64,000 nt of DNA, from positions 124,001 to 188,000 of the forward strand of contig JAXGXT010000001.1 in the NCBI GenBank assembly GCA_040772665.1, written 5' to 3'. The notes beneath the pieces are model-generated. The model did no database searches. It was given only the letters and a program-made list of their open reading frames with translations, and was not told the origin of the DNA. The translations under genes were made by a program, and so were the position numbers. Source of the stretch: JAXGXT01 sp040772665 (GTDB taxonomy: Bacteria > Bacillota > Clostridia > Lachnospirales > Anaerotignaceae). The stretch's first letter is position 1; each line of letters opens with the position of its first letter. Shown here piece by piece: positions 43,089 through 52,249 of this stretch.

Positions 43089-44428
43089 AAAACCTCTCCT
43101 TTTTTGCCGACACCTTTAATTAATGGCAGTGCCGCATAAATTCCAACCATGTCAGCAAGCGCCCAACCAATGGGAATTGCCCACCAAATTGCAGTAACTC
43201 CAAATGTCGGTGCAAAAATATATGCCAGCGAAACCCTTGTGCCAAGGCTGAAAACTGTAAGTATTATAGACATCTTCGGGTTTCCTACACCTCTGAACAA
43301 ACCATAAAACATAAATAAATATCCAATCAAACAATAAAAACTGCCCTCAATATATAAATATTTCACTCCGATTTCAATAACCTCAACCTGTGAAGAATCA
43401 ACAAAAATCATCATTAAAGGCTTTGAAAAAACAACGACTATAATTGTTACCGCAACACAATAACATGTGATTATTTTAACTGCAGAAAAAATTCCTTTCT
43501 TTATTCTTTCATAGTTTTCTGCACCTTTGTTTTGTGCTATGAATGTTGAAAAAGCATTCCCAAAATCCTGAACAGGCATATAGGCAAAGCTGTCTATTTT
43601 CACAACAGCCGCAAAGGCGGCCATAACCGACACACCAAAACTATTAACCAAACCTTGAATCATTAAAATTCCAAAATTCATAACAGACTGCTGTATACTT
43701 GTTAAAAGGGAATGGTTGGAAATCACCATTCCTATTTCTTTGGTAAATTTCAAATGCCTTTTTTTAATTCGAACCTCAGGCACCTTTAAAATACAGTAAA
43801 CCCCAATGCTTATTGCCGATAAACCTTGCGCAATAACAGTGGCATAAGCCGCTCCGCCAACACCCATTCCATAAGGAACAATAAAGATAATGTCCAAAAC
43901 TATGTTAATCACAGCCGCCAAAATAAGAAATATAAGCGGCACAACAGAGTTTCCCATGCTTCTCATTATGGCAGAAAAATAATTATAAACAGATGTAAAG
44001 CCTATGCCGTAAAAAACTATTTGTAAGTACGTTTTTGTTTCAGTTAAAATCTCATCAGGTGTTCTCATAAAAGCTAAAATCTCATCAATAAACGTAAGTG
44101 CAAGAATGTTTATTATTATTGTAACAATTCCGATAAAACATAGGGAGGCAAAAAAACTGCTTTTCATGCTTTCAATATCACCAGCTCCAAAATAAAAGGA
44201 AAAAACAGCACTGCTCCCCATGCAAAGACCTAAAATTATGGAAGTTAAAAAAACCATAATCGCAAATGAACTGCCAACAGCCGCCAAAGCTCCGTAACCT
44301 ATAAATCTTCCAACAATTATAGTGTCGGCAACATTATACATCTGCTGAAATAAATTCCCTATAATCATAGGCACTGCAAACTTAATCATCGCCTTTGTTT
44401 CGCTGCCCTGAAGCAGATCTTTAGACAT
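43085..44428 (-). CDS. MATE-family efflux transporter
   Basis: A 447-residue protein with 12 membrane helices in two repeated halves. The opening KAMIKFAVPMIIGNLFQQMYNVADTIIVGR (about residues 12-41) and the FSAIMRSMGN motif near 165 are typical of MATE transporters, which export drugs or metabolites using sodium or proton gradients. Closest in style to the NorM/DinF clostridial group. The substrate is unknown. Followed directly by the flavodoxin-ferredoxin gene. Confidence 0.92.
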   Translation of the reverse strand: MSKDLLQGSETKAMIKFAVPMIIGNLFQQMYNVADTIIVGRFIGYGALAAVGSSFAIMVFLTSIILGLCMGSSAVFSFYFGAGDIESMKSSFFASLCFIGIVTIIINILALTFIDEILAFMRTPDEILTETKTYLQIVFYGIGFTSVYNYFSAIMRSMGNSVVPLIFLILAAVINIVLDIIFIVPYGMGVGGAAYATVIAQGLSAISIGVYCILKVPEVRIKKRHLKFTKEIGMVISNHSLLTSIQQSVMNFGILMIQGLVNSFGVSVMAAFAAVVKIDSFAYMPVQDFGNAFSTFIAQNKGAENYERIKKGIFSAVKIITCYCVAVTIIVVVFSKPLMMIFVDSSQVEVIEIGVKYLYIEGSFYCLIGYLFMFYGLFRGVGNPKMSIILTVFSLGTRVSLAYIFAPTFGVTAIWWAIPIGWALADMVGIYAALPLIKGVGKKGEVL

Positions 44429-44637
44429 TCTAAGCTCTTTCCTTTCTTAAAACAAAGAAACGCTCACACGCCTTCCTTTGCTGTTTTATGTCATAACAAT
44501 ATTGTCTTTTCAACAATAATTTATGTAATTATGTCTACTTGAGCCTACCATTATACAATTATTTTGTCAACATATAAGGCTTAGCCGACGCCCCTATAAA
44601 ATGCCAAACACCTTCTTTAACAATATTTATAAATATT

Positions 44638-44672
44638 AAAAATCCTCGAAGTATATTGCCTTCAAGGATTTT
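44638..44672 (-). terminator. Terminator of the rplM-rpsI operon
   Basis: AAAATCCTTGAAG pairs with CTTCGAGGATTTT on the minus strand around an 8-nt loop, ending in T's, 36 bp after the rpsI stop. Confidence 0.85.
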
Positions 44673-44708
44673 AATGTTGTGTATGGAATTGAAAAATACT
44701 TTGTTAAA

Positions 44709-45101
44709 TTATCTCTTACTAAACTGAGGCGCACGACGTGCCGCTTTAAGACCATATTTCTTTCTTTCTTTCATTCTTGGGTCACGAGTAAGGAAACCAG
44801 CCTTCTTTAAAGATGGTCTGTAATCCACATCTGCTTCAAGCAATGCCCTTGAAATTCCGTGTCTGATAGCACCTGCCTGACCTGTGAAGCCACCGCCATG
44901 AACATTAACTAAAACATCAAACTTGCTTCCTGTTTCTGTAAGCTCAAGTGGCTGACGAACAATAAGCTTTAATGTTTCAAGGCCAAAATATTCATCAATA
45001 TCTCTTTTATTTATAGTAATATTTCCGTTGCCGGGCACTAAATATACTCTTGCAACAGAAGATTTTCTTCTGCCTGTTCCGTAATATCTTGCTACTGCCA
45101 T
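44709..45101 (-). CDS. rpsI: Ribosomal protein S9
   Basis: A 130-residue 30S protein. The start at 45101 gives MAVARYYGTGRRKSSVARV, the family opening, with GGAAGGAGG upstream. The KKYGLKAARRAPQFSKR tail that contacts P-site tRNA is intact. It lies 24 bp after rplM. Confidence 0.98.
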   Translation of the reverse strand: MAVARYYGTGRRKSSVARVYLVPGNGNITINKRDIDEYFGLETLKLIVRQPLELTETGSKFDVLVNVHGGGFTGQAGAIRHGISRALLEADVDYRPSLKKAGFLTRDPRMKERKKYGLKAARRAPQFSKR

Positions 45102-45125
45102 TTTGCTTCCTCCTTCCAATATCTA

Positions 45126-45563
45126 TTAAGCGTTGATTTCTAAAACTTCTGGCTTTTGAGCCTCGTGTTTGTGCTCTGCTCCGGCATAAACGTGAAGTTT
45201 CTTAATCATGTTTCTGCCAAGTGTATTCTTAGGAAGCATGCCTTTAACAGCGTGTGTAATAACAGCCTCCGGCTTTGTTTCCATCATTTTCTTCAAAGTT
45301 ACCTGCTTTAAACCGCCGATGTAACCTGTGTGACGTGTATAAAGCTTCTGATCCATCTTTTTGCCTGAAACAACAATCTTGTCAGCGTTAATAACAATTA
45401 CATTATCACCTGTATCAATAAATGTTGTATAGATTGCTTTGTTTTTTCCTGTTAAAACCTTTGCAATTTCCGATGCAAGACGTCCCAATGTTTTACCATC
45501 AGCGTCTACAACATACCATTTTCTTTCAATGTCAGCTGGCTTAGCTATGTATGTTGTTCTCAT
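45126..45563 (-). CDS. rplM: Ribosomal protein L13
   Basis: A 145-residue 50S protein. RKWYVVDADGKTLGRLAS near the start and the GGLKQVTLKKMMETKPE segment are diagnostic. First gene of the rplM-rpsI operon, driven by a consensus promoter and preceded by a structured leader of about 157 nt. Downstream of truA in the conserved ecf-truA-rplM-rpsI order. Confidence 0.98.
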   Translation of the reverse strand: MRTTYIAKPADIERKWYVVDADGKTLGRLASEIAKVLTGKNKAIYTTFIDTGDNVIVINADKIVVSGKKMDQKLYTRHTGYIGGLKQVTLKKMMETKPEAVITHAVKGMLPKNTLGRNMIKKLHVYAGAEHKHEAQKPEVLEINA

Positions 45564-45720
45564 AGTTAACTTACCTCCTTAAAATCCAACAGTTTCAAAT
45601 TTCTTAACCACTCACGCTTTGTGGGGTGCATGAATGCCTTAAAAATTCAAAACCCTACAATTATCTTATTTTGCTATATTTTTAAACCCGGGGCTAACGA
45701 GTTTATAAGTGGCACTGGAA
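45564..45720 (-). promoter_or_regulatory. Structured rplM leader, candidate L13 autoregulatory element
   Basis: The leader contains AAACTCG and CGGGTTT, a 7-bp stem around a 6-nt loop, followed by an AT-rich linker and a second pairing of GTAGGG-type bases with CCCCAC near 45620. Position and size fit the L13-type leaders known from Firmicutes; I did not align it to that family. Confidence 0.45.
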
Positions 45721-45727
45721 CAGAACA

Positions 45728-45756
45728 ATTATAATACATGCATCCACGTGTGTCAA
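45728..45756 (-). promoter_or_regulatory. rplM-rpsI promoter
   Basis: Consensus TTGACA, 17-bp spacer, consensus TATAAT on the minus strand, about 165 bp before rplM. Confidence 0.85.
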
Positions 45757-45886
45757 GGAAAACCTTATTCATTTTTTCAAAATTAAAGCAAAGATTTTCT
45801 TGTTTAATTCTTCTATATCTTGCTTTTTATATATATCTAGTTAATACAGTTTTTTTAAAGCATTTTCTTCGTTTTTCAGTTTTATT

Positions 45887-46630
45887 TTAATAGTTTATTT
45901 CCATAAGGGTCAAGCCTTGGGGTGAAGCTGTTTTTCCAGCTTTTGTTCTATCAAGGCTTTTTAAAATTTCAGCTGTATATTGGGGTAAAATCCTGCCTTC
46001 GCCTGCCAAAATAAGAGTGCCTGCCATAATTCGCACCATGTTATATAAAAATCCATCCCCTGTAACAGAAAATATTATAAAATCCCCTCTTTTTTCAACA
46101 CTTGCCGAAAAAACAGTTCTGACACTTGTTTTGGCACTTCCTCCGCTTGCAGAAAAAGCCTTAAAATCATGTTTTCCAACAAAACATTGTGCGGCTTCAT
46201 CCATGGCTATTATATCCAACCTTTTGCCTATAAATTCAGAAAAATTTCTGTACACAGGGTTTCTGTATTCTCCGTTATAAATTTTATATTCATATCTTTT
46301 TGAAACACAATCATATCTTGGATGAAAGTCAAAATCCACTTCCTTTGCATCTACAACAGAAATATCTTCAGGCAAAAATGAATGAAGTGCCAAAGGCAGC
46401 TTATGTACAGGCACAGTAGTATCCACCTCAATTGTAACCCTTTGTCCAAAAGCATGAACACCTCTGTCGGTTCTGCTTGCGCCGACACAAACAACTTCCT
46501 GTTTAAAAAAAGCAGAAAATGTTTTTTCAAGAGCTTTCTGAATTGTGGGCTGTGATTCATTGGCTTGTTTTTGAAATCCAAAATATGCTGTTCCGTCATA
46601 TGCAACAGTCAATAATATCTTCTTTTGCAT
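45887..46630 (-). CDS. truA: tRNA pseudouridine synthase A
   Basis: A 247-residue enzyme that makes pseudouridine at tRNA positions 38-40. The catalytic Asp55 lies in GASRTDRGVHAFGQ. The C-terminal half has FLYNMVRIMAGTL. It starts 4 bp after ecfT, in the conserved ecfA1-ecfA2-ecfT-truA order. Confidence 0.97.
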   Translation of the reverse strand: MQKKILLTVAYDGTAYFGFQKQANESQPTIQKALEKTFSAFFKQEVVCVGASRTDRGVHAFGQRVTIEVDTTVPVHKLPLALHSFLPEDISVVDAKEVDFDFHPRYDCVSKRYEYKIYNGEYRNPVYRNFSEFIGKRLDIIAMDEAAQCFVGKHDFKAFSASGGSAKTSVRTVFSASVEKRGDFIIFSVTGDGFLYNMVRIMAGTLILAGEGRILPQYTAEILKSLDRTKAGKTASPQGLTLMEINY

Positions 46631-46634
46631 ATCC

Positions 46635-47438
46635 TCACCTTAAAAATAAAATTATAATAATAATAGCAACATAAAATGCAATAAAAGCCATCCCAACAAA
46701 ATCAACCTTTGTAAAAGCCATTTCGTTCATTCTTGTTCTGTTGTCACCACCGTTATAACATCTTGCCTCCATTGCCATTGCCAATTCGTCGGCACGTCTG
46801 AAAGCTGAAATAAAAAGCGGTACAAGTATAGGCACAAGGCTTTTGGCCCTTTGAATCATTCCTCCTGTTTCAAAGTCCGCCCCCCTTGCCTGCTGTGCCT
46901 TTATAATTTTATCGGTTTCATCAAGAAGTGTGGGAATAAACCTTAAAGCAATTGTCATCATCATAGCAATTTCATGGGATGGCACACCAATTTTCTTAAA
47001 AGGCTTCAAAAGATATTCAATGCCGTCTGTAAGCTGTATGGGTGTTGTTGTAAGAGTTAAAAGTGAAGAGCTTACAATAAGCATAATAAGTCTTACAACC
47101 ATCTTTACAGCCATGTAAACACCCTCTAACGTAATGGAAATCCATCCGTGTTCATATAAAACATGACTGCCCTTTGTTGTAAGAACATTTATAACAGCAG
47201 TAAGAATTATAATTATAAAAATACTTTTTATTCCCCTTAATATAAACTTAAGCGGCACCTTGCTAACGGCTATAGTTGCCCCTAAAACACCAATGGAAAA
47301 TAAATAACTGTATAAATCATTAATAACAAATAAACAAATAACATACACCGTTACTGCAAAGATTTTAAACCTTGCATCCATTTTGTGTATAGGTGAATCT
47401 ACCATATAATACTGTCCTATAGTAATATCCCTAATCAT
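46635..47438 (-). CDS. ecfT: ECF transporter transmembrane protein EcfT
   Basis: A 267-residue membrane scaffold with about five helices. The two coupling motifs that contact the ATPases are present: AQQARGADFE (about 185-194) and AMEARCYNGG (about 227). EcfT joins interchangeable substrate-binding S proteins, none of which is encoded here, so this is a shared (group II) module. It overlaps ecfA2 by 4 bp. Confidence 0.95.
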   Translation of the reverse strand: MIRDITIGQYYMVDSPIHKMDARFKIFAVTVYVICLFVINDLYSYLFSIGVLGATIAVSKVPLKFILRGIKSIFIIIILTAVINVLTTKGSHVLYEHGWISITLEGVYMAVKMVVRLIMLIVSSSLLTLTTTPIQLTDGIEYLLKPFKKIGVPSHEIAMMMTIALRFIPTLLDETDKIIKAQQARGADFETGGMIQRAKSLVPILVPLFISAFRRADELAMAMEARCYNGGDNRTRMNEMAFTKVDFVGMAFIAFYVAIIIIILFLR

Positions 47439-48289
47439 TTTGTCACCTTTAATAAATCATAAATCACTTTCGTGGCTTCTTCAGTTGTATATATATCAAG
47501 GGGCACATCAAATCCATTTTCTTTAAGCCCTCTCATAACCTTTGTAACCTGCGGAACTCCAAGACCAATCTTTTCTAACCTGTCGGCCTCGGAAAAAACC
47601 TCCGTAGGGCTGCCTGTCATGGCAATCCTTCCCTTGTCCATAACAATTATTCTTTCAACAAGTTTTGCAACATCCTCCATGCTGTGTGAAACAAGAATAA
47701 CAATTATACCAAGCTTTTTATGCATTTGTTTCACTGCATTAAGTATCTCATCTCTGCCTTTTGGGTCAAGCCCCGCCGTAGGCTCGTCAAGAATAAGCAC
47801 CTCAGGGTTCATTGCAAGAATTCCTGCAATTGCAACACGTCTTTTTTGACCTCCGCTTAATTCAAAAGGAGATTTTTCGAAAATTTCTTCTTCAAGCCCA
47901 ACTATTTCAAGGGCTTTCCGCACCCTTTTTTCAACTTCATCCTGGCTTAAACCAAGATTTATAGGGCCGTATGAAACATCCTTAAACACAGTCATTTCAA
48001 AAAGCTGATGCTCGGGATATTGAAAAACAAGCCCAACTCTTTGGCGAATGTCCTTAAGCTTTTTTTTGTCTGCGTTAATGTCCTCACCATTTAACAATAC
48101 TTTTCCATCGGAAGGCTTAATTAGTGCGTTTATATGCTGAATAAGGGTGCTTTTTCCGCTTCCTGTATGCCCTATAAGCCCAATAAATTCTCCGTTATCT
48201 ATTTCTAGATTAACATTGTCCAGAGCAGTTTTAGCCATGGCTGTGCCCTCGTTATATATATGGGTTAAATTAACGATTTTAATTGACAT
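47435..48289 (-). CDS. ecfA2: ECF transporter ATPase EcfA2
   Basis: A 284-residue ATPase. Walker A GHTGSGKST (about 39-47), signature LSGGQKRR, Walker B LILDEPTAGLDP and the switch histidine in LVSHSMEDV are all present. It powers vitamin or metal uptake together with EcfA1 and EcfT. Its start lies inside the 3' end of ecfA1 (25 bp overlap). Confidence 0.95.
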   Translation of the reverse strand: MSIKIVNLTHIYNEGTAMAKTALDNVNLEIDNGEFIGLIGHTGSGKSTLIQHINALIKPSDGKVLLNGEDINADKKKLKDIRQRVGLVFQYPEHQLFEMTVFKDVSYGPINLGLSQDEVEKRVRKALEIVGLEEEIFEKSPFELSGGQKRRVAIAGILAMNPEVLILDEPTAGLDPKGRDEILNAVKQMHKKLGIIVILVSHSMEDVAKLVERIIVMDKGRIAMTGSPTEVFSEADRLEKIGLGVPQVTKVMRGLKENGFDVPLDIYTTEEATKVIYDLLKVTK

Positions 48290-49134
48290 ACAGCACCTAC
48301 CATTTCTTCCGGAGTAAGAATATCTGCAGGAATGTTAATTCCCTGTTTTCTAAGGTTATAGGCAATTTCCGTCACCTGGGGAACATCAAGGCCGTATCCT
48401 TTTAATTCCTCAACCTTTACAAAAATCTCTTTCGGCTTTCCGTCCATAACAACCTTGCCTTCATCAATAACAATAACACGATCGGCTTTAACCGCCTCGT
48501 CCATATAATGGGTTATAAGCACCATTGTTATTCCGTTTTCCTTATTAAGACGCCTAACCGTTTCCATAACTTCTCTTCTGCCCTCTGGGTCAAGCATTGC
48601 TGTAGGCTCATCAAGAACAATACATTTAGGCTCCATGGCAAGCACTCCTGCAATGGCAATTCTCTGTTTCTGTCCGCCGCTTAGCCTGTTTGGCGAATGT
48701 TTTCTAAATTCGCTCATTCCTATGGCTTTAAGAACACTGTCAACTCTTTTTCTTATAATTTCAGGCAATATTCCAAGGTTTTCAGGCCCGAAAGCAACAT
48801 CTTCTTCAACTATAGTGGCAACAATTTGGTTTTCGGGATTTTGAAACACCATTCCTGCGCTTTGCCTTATATCCCAGACAAATTCATCTTTTTGTGTGTC
48901 AAAGCCGTTAACCCATAACGTACCCTCAGTAGGCTTAATAAGAGCATTTATATTTTTTGCGAATGTGGACTTGCCTGAGCCGTTGTGCCCTAAAACAGCA
49001 ACAAAGCTTCCCTTTTCAATTTGAATATCAACACCGTTAAGGGCAGTTATTACCTCGGTTTTTGTTTCATCTCCGTCCTCAACAGTTCTTTTATATTCAT
49101 ATCTAAGGTTTTTCGCATCTATCATATATTCCAT
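48265..49134 (-). CDS. ecfA1: ECF transporter ATPase EcfA1
   Basis: A 289-residue ATPase. Walker A GHNGSGKST, signature LSGGQKQR, Walker B IVLDEPTAMLDP and ITHYMDEAV are intact. ATG at 49134 is chosen because GGCGGTGA precedes it; an in-frame ATG at 49155 has no ribosome binding site. First gene of the ecf-truA cluster. No clear promoter is seen in the repeat-filled gap upstream. Confidence 0.94.
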   Translation of the reverse strand: MEYMIDAKNLRYEYKRTVEDGDETKTEVITALNGVDIQIEKGSFVAVLGHNGSGKSTFAKNINALIKPTEGTLWVNGFDTQKDEFVWDIRQSAGMVFQNPENQIVATIVEEDVAFGPENLGILPEIIRKRVDSVLKAIGMSEFRKHSPNRLSGGQKQRIAIAGVLAMEPKCIVLDEPTAMLDPEGRREVMETVRRLNKENGITMVLITHYMDEAVKADRVIVIDEGKVVMDGKPKEIFVKVEELKGYGLDVPQVTEIAYNLRKQGINIPADILTPEEMVGAVCQLKSLI

Positions 49135-49199
49135 GGTTTCACCGCCCCACTCCATTTTTTAAAACAAAAAAGCAAAACTTTTCACTAAGCAGGTGACAC

Positions 49200-49560
49200 C
49201 CCAGTTAGATTGTGATAAGACCTTGGGGCTCTGCCCCAATTCCCCGCAAGGGTTTCACCCTTGACCCACTTTAAAACCGTATAGTCTACAGTTTTGGCGA
49301 AAGCTTAATGGTTAGGAATTTGCTTTGTAAACAATCTCTGCAAGACTGCGTAACCTATTTAACCTTTACCCTTACCCAACTTAAAACCGCATAACTATGC
49401 GGTTTTAGCAAAAGTTTTTGCCTAGCTTTTTGAAAAAAGCGAGTGGGTTTGGGTATGCATGGCAAAGATAGATGCCACAGGCACGAAGTGCCTGCTTTGC
49501 GAAGCAAAGTGCTGACATGAGCCCAAGGCCCTCCCTTATTCTAAGGTCTTCCCTCATCCC
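49200..49560. repeat. Mosaic of dispersed hairpin repeats
   Basis: A 672-bp gene-free gap (49156-49827) largely made of repeat pieces. 49219-49270 copies the hairpin half of the 14.5-kb tandem unit, with TTGGGGC-tct-GCCCCAA and AAGGGT-ttc-ACCCTT. 49382-49450 copies the block at 6.11 kb. 49479-49509 holds two adjacent triloop hairpins, AGGCAC-gaa-GTGCCT and CTTTGC-gaa-GCAAAG. The short AAGGTCTT motif recurs three times near 49530-49575. No coding capacity is apparent. Confidence 0.8.
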
Positions 49561-49617
49561 AAGGTCTTACCTAATATAAATATCAAATGCTTTTTCCTTT
49601 TAAAAAATAGATATATT

Positions 49618-49649
49618 GTAAAAAAGGGGATTAAGTTAGCTTAATCCCC
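49618..49649 (-). terminator. Terminator after rplQ
   Basis: GGGGATTAAG pairs with CTTAATCCCC (10 bp, 4-nt loop), followed by six T's on the minus strand. It lies 179 bp after rplQ and ends the long ribosomal transcript. Confidence 0.85.
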
Positions 49650-49827
49650 GCCTTTTAAAGTGTTGCTCAATATTGTATAGTATTTTTGTAGCTTTATATT
49701 TTAAATGTACCCTTTTTTGTTTCTTAAATATGTTTCATAAGATATTTATAAAATGCTTTTTAATGTACCATAAAACACTTTATAAATTTGTTGCATTTGT
49801 TTTGTTACATTTATCTTTGTTTAACTA

Positions 49828-50370
49828 TTAAACAAGCTCAAGAATAACCATTTCAGCAGCATCGCCCTTACGTGGTCCAATCTTAATCATTCTTGTATAT
49901 CCACCCTTACGGTCAGCATATTTAGGTGCAACTTCATCAAAAAGCTTAGCACACATATCTACCTTTTTTGAAAGACTTCTTGCTTTCTTGCCATCTGCAG
50001 GAACTTCTGTAACAGGATAAAGGTAAGCAAGCATTCTTCTTCTTGCTGCAAGCCTTGAAGGGTTATCTTTTTTAATAGTCTTTTTCACTTCATCATAAAC
50101 AGTAACCTTTTTGCCGTTAACTGTTTCTTTAACTCTTTTGCCTTCAGCATCTTTTTTTGCAACCTTTGCAATAACCTCAGCCTCAACAAAATTGTCTTTT
50201 TCTTTAACTGCAAGAGTAATCATCTTTTCAGCCATTTTTCTAACTTCTTTAGCTCTTGTTTCAGTTGTTGTGATTTTGCCGTGATATAAAAGGTTAGTAA
50301 CCTGATTTCTTAAAAGTGCTTTTCTTTGTGATGATGTTTTACCGAGTTTTCTGTATCCTGATCCGTTCAT
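49828..50370 (-). CDS. rplQ: Ribosomal protein L17, long form
   Basis: A 180-residue 50S protein; MNGSGYRKLGKTSSQRKALLRNQVTNLL is the standard opening. The usual length is near 115-130, and the excess comes from a Lys/Glu-rich insertion in the middle (roughly residues 65-140). The C-terminal GGYTRMIKIGPRKGDAAEMVILEL is intact. Last gene of the alpha cluster. Confidence 0.97.
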   Translation of the reverse strand: MNGSGYRKLGKTSSQRKALLRNQVTNLLYHGKITTTETRAKEVRKMAEKMITLAVKEKDNFVEAEVIAKVAKKDAEGKRVKETVNGKKVTVYDEVKKTIKKDNPSRLAARRRMLAYLYPVTEVPADGKKARSLSKKVDMCAKLFDEVAPKYADRKGGYTRMIKIGPRKGDAAEMVILELV

Positions 50371-50459
50371 TGTTAATTCCTCCTGTTTAAAAGCAAAATT
50401 TACCCCAAACAGCCTGCTCTTGTGGGCTTATAGCTGTTTGCAATTTTGCGGTTGATAAA

Positions 50460-51419
50460 TTACTCCTCGTTTGGTTTTAAGGATAAACCAAGCTCTGCCA
50501 TTTTATTTAAAACTTCCTCTAAAGATTTACGTCCAAGATTACGAACTTTCATCATTTCATCTTCTGTCTTGCTTGCAAGGTCCTCAACAGTGTTAATTCC
50601 TGCACGTTTAAGACAGTTGTATGAACGAACAGAAAGGTCAAGCTCTTCAATGCTCATTTCAAGCACTTTTTCCTTCTTGCCTTCTTCTTTTTCAACCATA
50701 ATCTCTGCGTTCTTTGCATTTTCTGAAAGATCCACGAAAAGGTTAAGATGTTCGTTTAAAATCTTAGCACCATAACTTACTGCATCATCGGGAGTTATTG
50801 TTCCGTTAGTCCACACCTCAAGCGTAAGCTTGTCATAGTCAGTAATCTGACCAACACGAGTGTTTTCAACAAGAAAGTTAACTCGTCTTACAGGTGTATA
50901 AATTGAATCAACAGGAAGCATGCCGATAGGCTGATCATCCTTTTTGTTTTTGTCACTTCCGACATATCCACGGCCTCTTGTAATGGTAATTTCCATATAC
51001 AATTTGCTGTTTGGACCACCGCTTAATGTGGCAATATGGTGATCTGGGTTCATAATCTCAATATCGCTGTCAGCCTTGATGTCACAGCCCTTTATTTCGC
51101 CTTCGCCGTCTATGTCAATATAGGCAACCTTAGGTTCGTAGCTGTCGCTCGTATTTTTAATTGCCAAACCCTTTAAGTTAAGAATAATTTCCGTAACATC
51201 CTCTTTAACGCCGGCAACTGTGCTAAACTCATGAAGAACACCGTCAATTTTCACGTTGCTGACTGCAACACCCGGCAAAGAAGATAATAAAATTCTTCTA
51301 AGAGAATTGCCAAGCGTTGTTCCATACCCTCTTTCAAGGGGTTCAACAACAAAGCGGCCATACGTTCCATCTTGTGCCATTTCAGCAATTTCGATACGAG
51401 GTTTCTCAAACTCAAACAC
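50460..51419 (-). CDS. rpoA: RNA polymerase subunit alpha
   Basis: A 319-residue subunit. The assembly domain has GRFVVEPLERGYGTTLGNSLRR (about 21-42), and the C-terminal domain has LDLSVRSYNCLKRAGINTVEDL with helices that touch activators and UP elements. It is preceded by a 211-bp gap with stems after rpsD and followed by rplQ. Confidence 0.98.
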   Translation of the reverse strand: MFEFEKPRIEIAEMAQDGTYGRFVVEPLERGYGTTLGNSLRRILLSSLPGVAVSNVKIDGVLHEFSTVAGVKEDVTEIILNLKGLAIKNTSDSYEPKVAYIDIDGEGEIKGCDIKADSDIEIMNPDHHIATLSGGPNSKLYMEITITRGRGYVGSDKNKKDDQPIGMLPVDSIYTPVRRVNFLVENTRVGQITDYDKLTLEVWTNGTITPDDAVSYGAKILNEHLNLFVDLSENAKNAEIMVEKEEGKKEKVLEMSIEELDLSVRSYNCLKRAGINTVEDLASKTEDEMMKVRNLGRKSLEEVLNKMAELGLSLKPNEE

Positions 51420-51630
51420 TATTCAAACCTCCCCTGTGGATTAAAAATTAATTCCGAATATACGGATTTATTAACTTGCATTTTAATGAAACATTAATAG
51501 CAGTGCAAGCCCCTCTTAAAATCTTATAAAGAGAGGCAAAGCATCTTTGAACTAATGTTTTAAAACTTATATTGAAAAGTAAAGGTTCTGCGTTTTACGC
51601 ACCGCTTTAACTTTTGAATACAGCTTTTGA

Positions 51631-52233
51631 TTATTTTGAGTAAAGCTCAACAATAAGAGTTTCTTCAACAGGAACGTCAATTTCTTCTCTTTTTGGTTTG
51701 GAAACAATTGTACCGCTTAAACCTTCATGGTTAGCTGTTAACCAAGCAGGAACAACCTTTGTTGCTGTTGAATCTAAGATATCTTTATATCTTTGAGCAT
51801 TTTTATGCTTTTCTTTAATTTCAACAACATCCCCTGCATTAAGCTGGTATGAAGGAATATCAACAGGTTTTCCGTTTACAAAAACATGTTTGTGACGAAC
51901 AATCTGTCTTGCTTCCTTTCTTGTTCTTCCATAGCCAAGTCTGTACATAACATTGTCAAGTCTAAGCTCAAGAAGCATAAGTAAGTTTTCACCGGGTATG
52001 CCTTCTTTTTTAGCCATTTTAACAGCTTTTGCATAGTAGCCTCTAAACTGTTTTTCAAGCACTCCGTAAATAAACTTAGCTTTTTGCTTTTCTCTCATCT
52101 GAAGACCATACTCACTCATTTTCTTTCTTGAGTTTTGTGGTTGTTTTTTAGATTTTTTAGTAATTCCTAAATAGATTGGATCAAGATTAAGTGATCTGCA
52201 TCTTTTAAGAACCGGAACCATATCTCTTGCCAT
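51631..52233 (-). CDS. rpsD: Ribosomal protein S4
   Basis: A 200-residue 30S assembly protein with an S4 RNA-binding domain (LRLDNVMYRLGYGRTRKEARQIVRH, about residues 90-115). It has a single N-terminal cysteine and so lacks the zinc site of some S4 proteins. In Bacillus rpsD is a separate gene; here it is within the alpha cluster between rpsK and rpoA. Confidence 0.97.
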   Translation of the reverse strand: MARDMVPVLKRCRSLNLDPIYLGITKKSKKQPQNSRKKMSEYGLQMREKQKAKFIYGVLEKQFRGYYAKAVKMAKKEGIPGENLLMLLELRLDNVMYRLGYGRTRKEARQIVRHKHVFVNGKPVDIPSYQLNAGDVVEIKEKHKNAQRYKDILDSTATKVVPAWLTANHEGLSGTIVSKPKREEIDVPVEETLIVELYSK

Positions 52234-52249
52234 TTTTTGCCCCTCCTAA

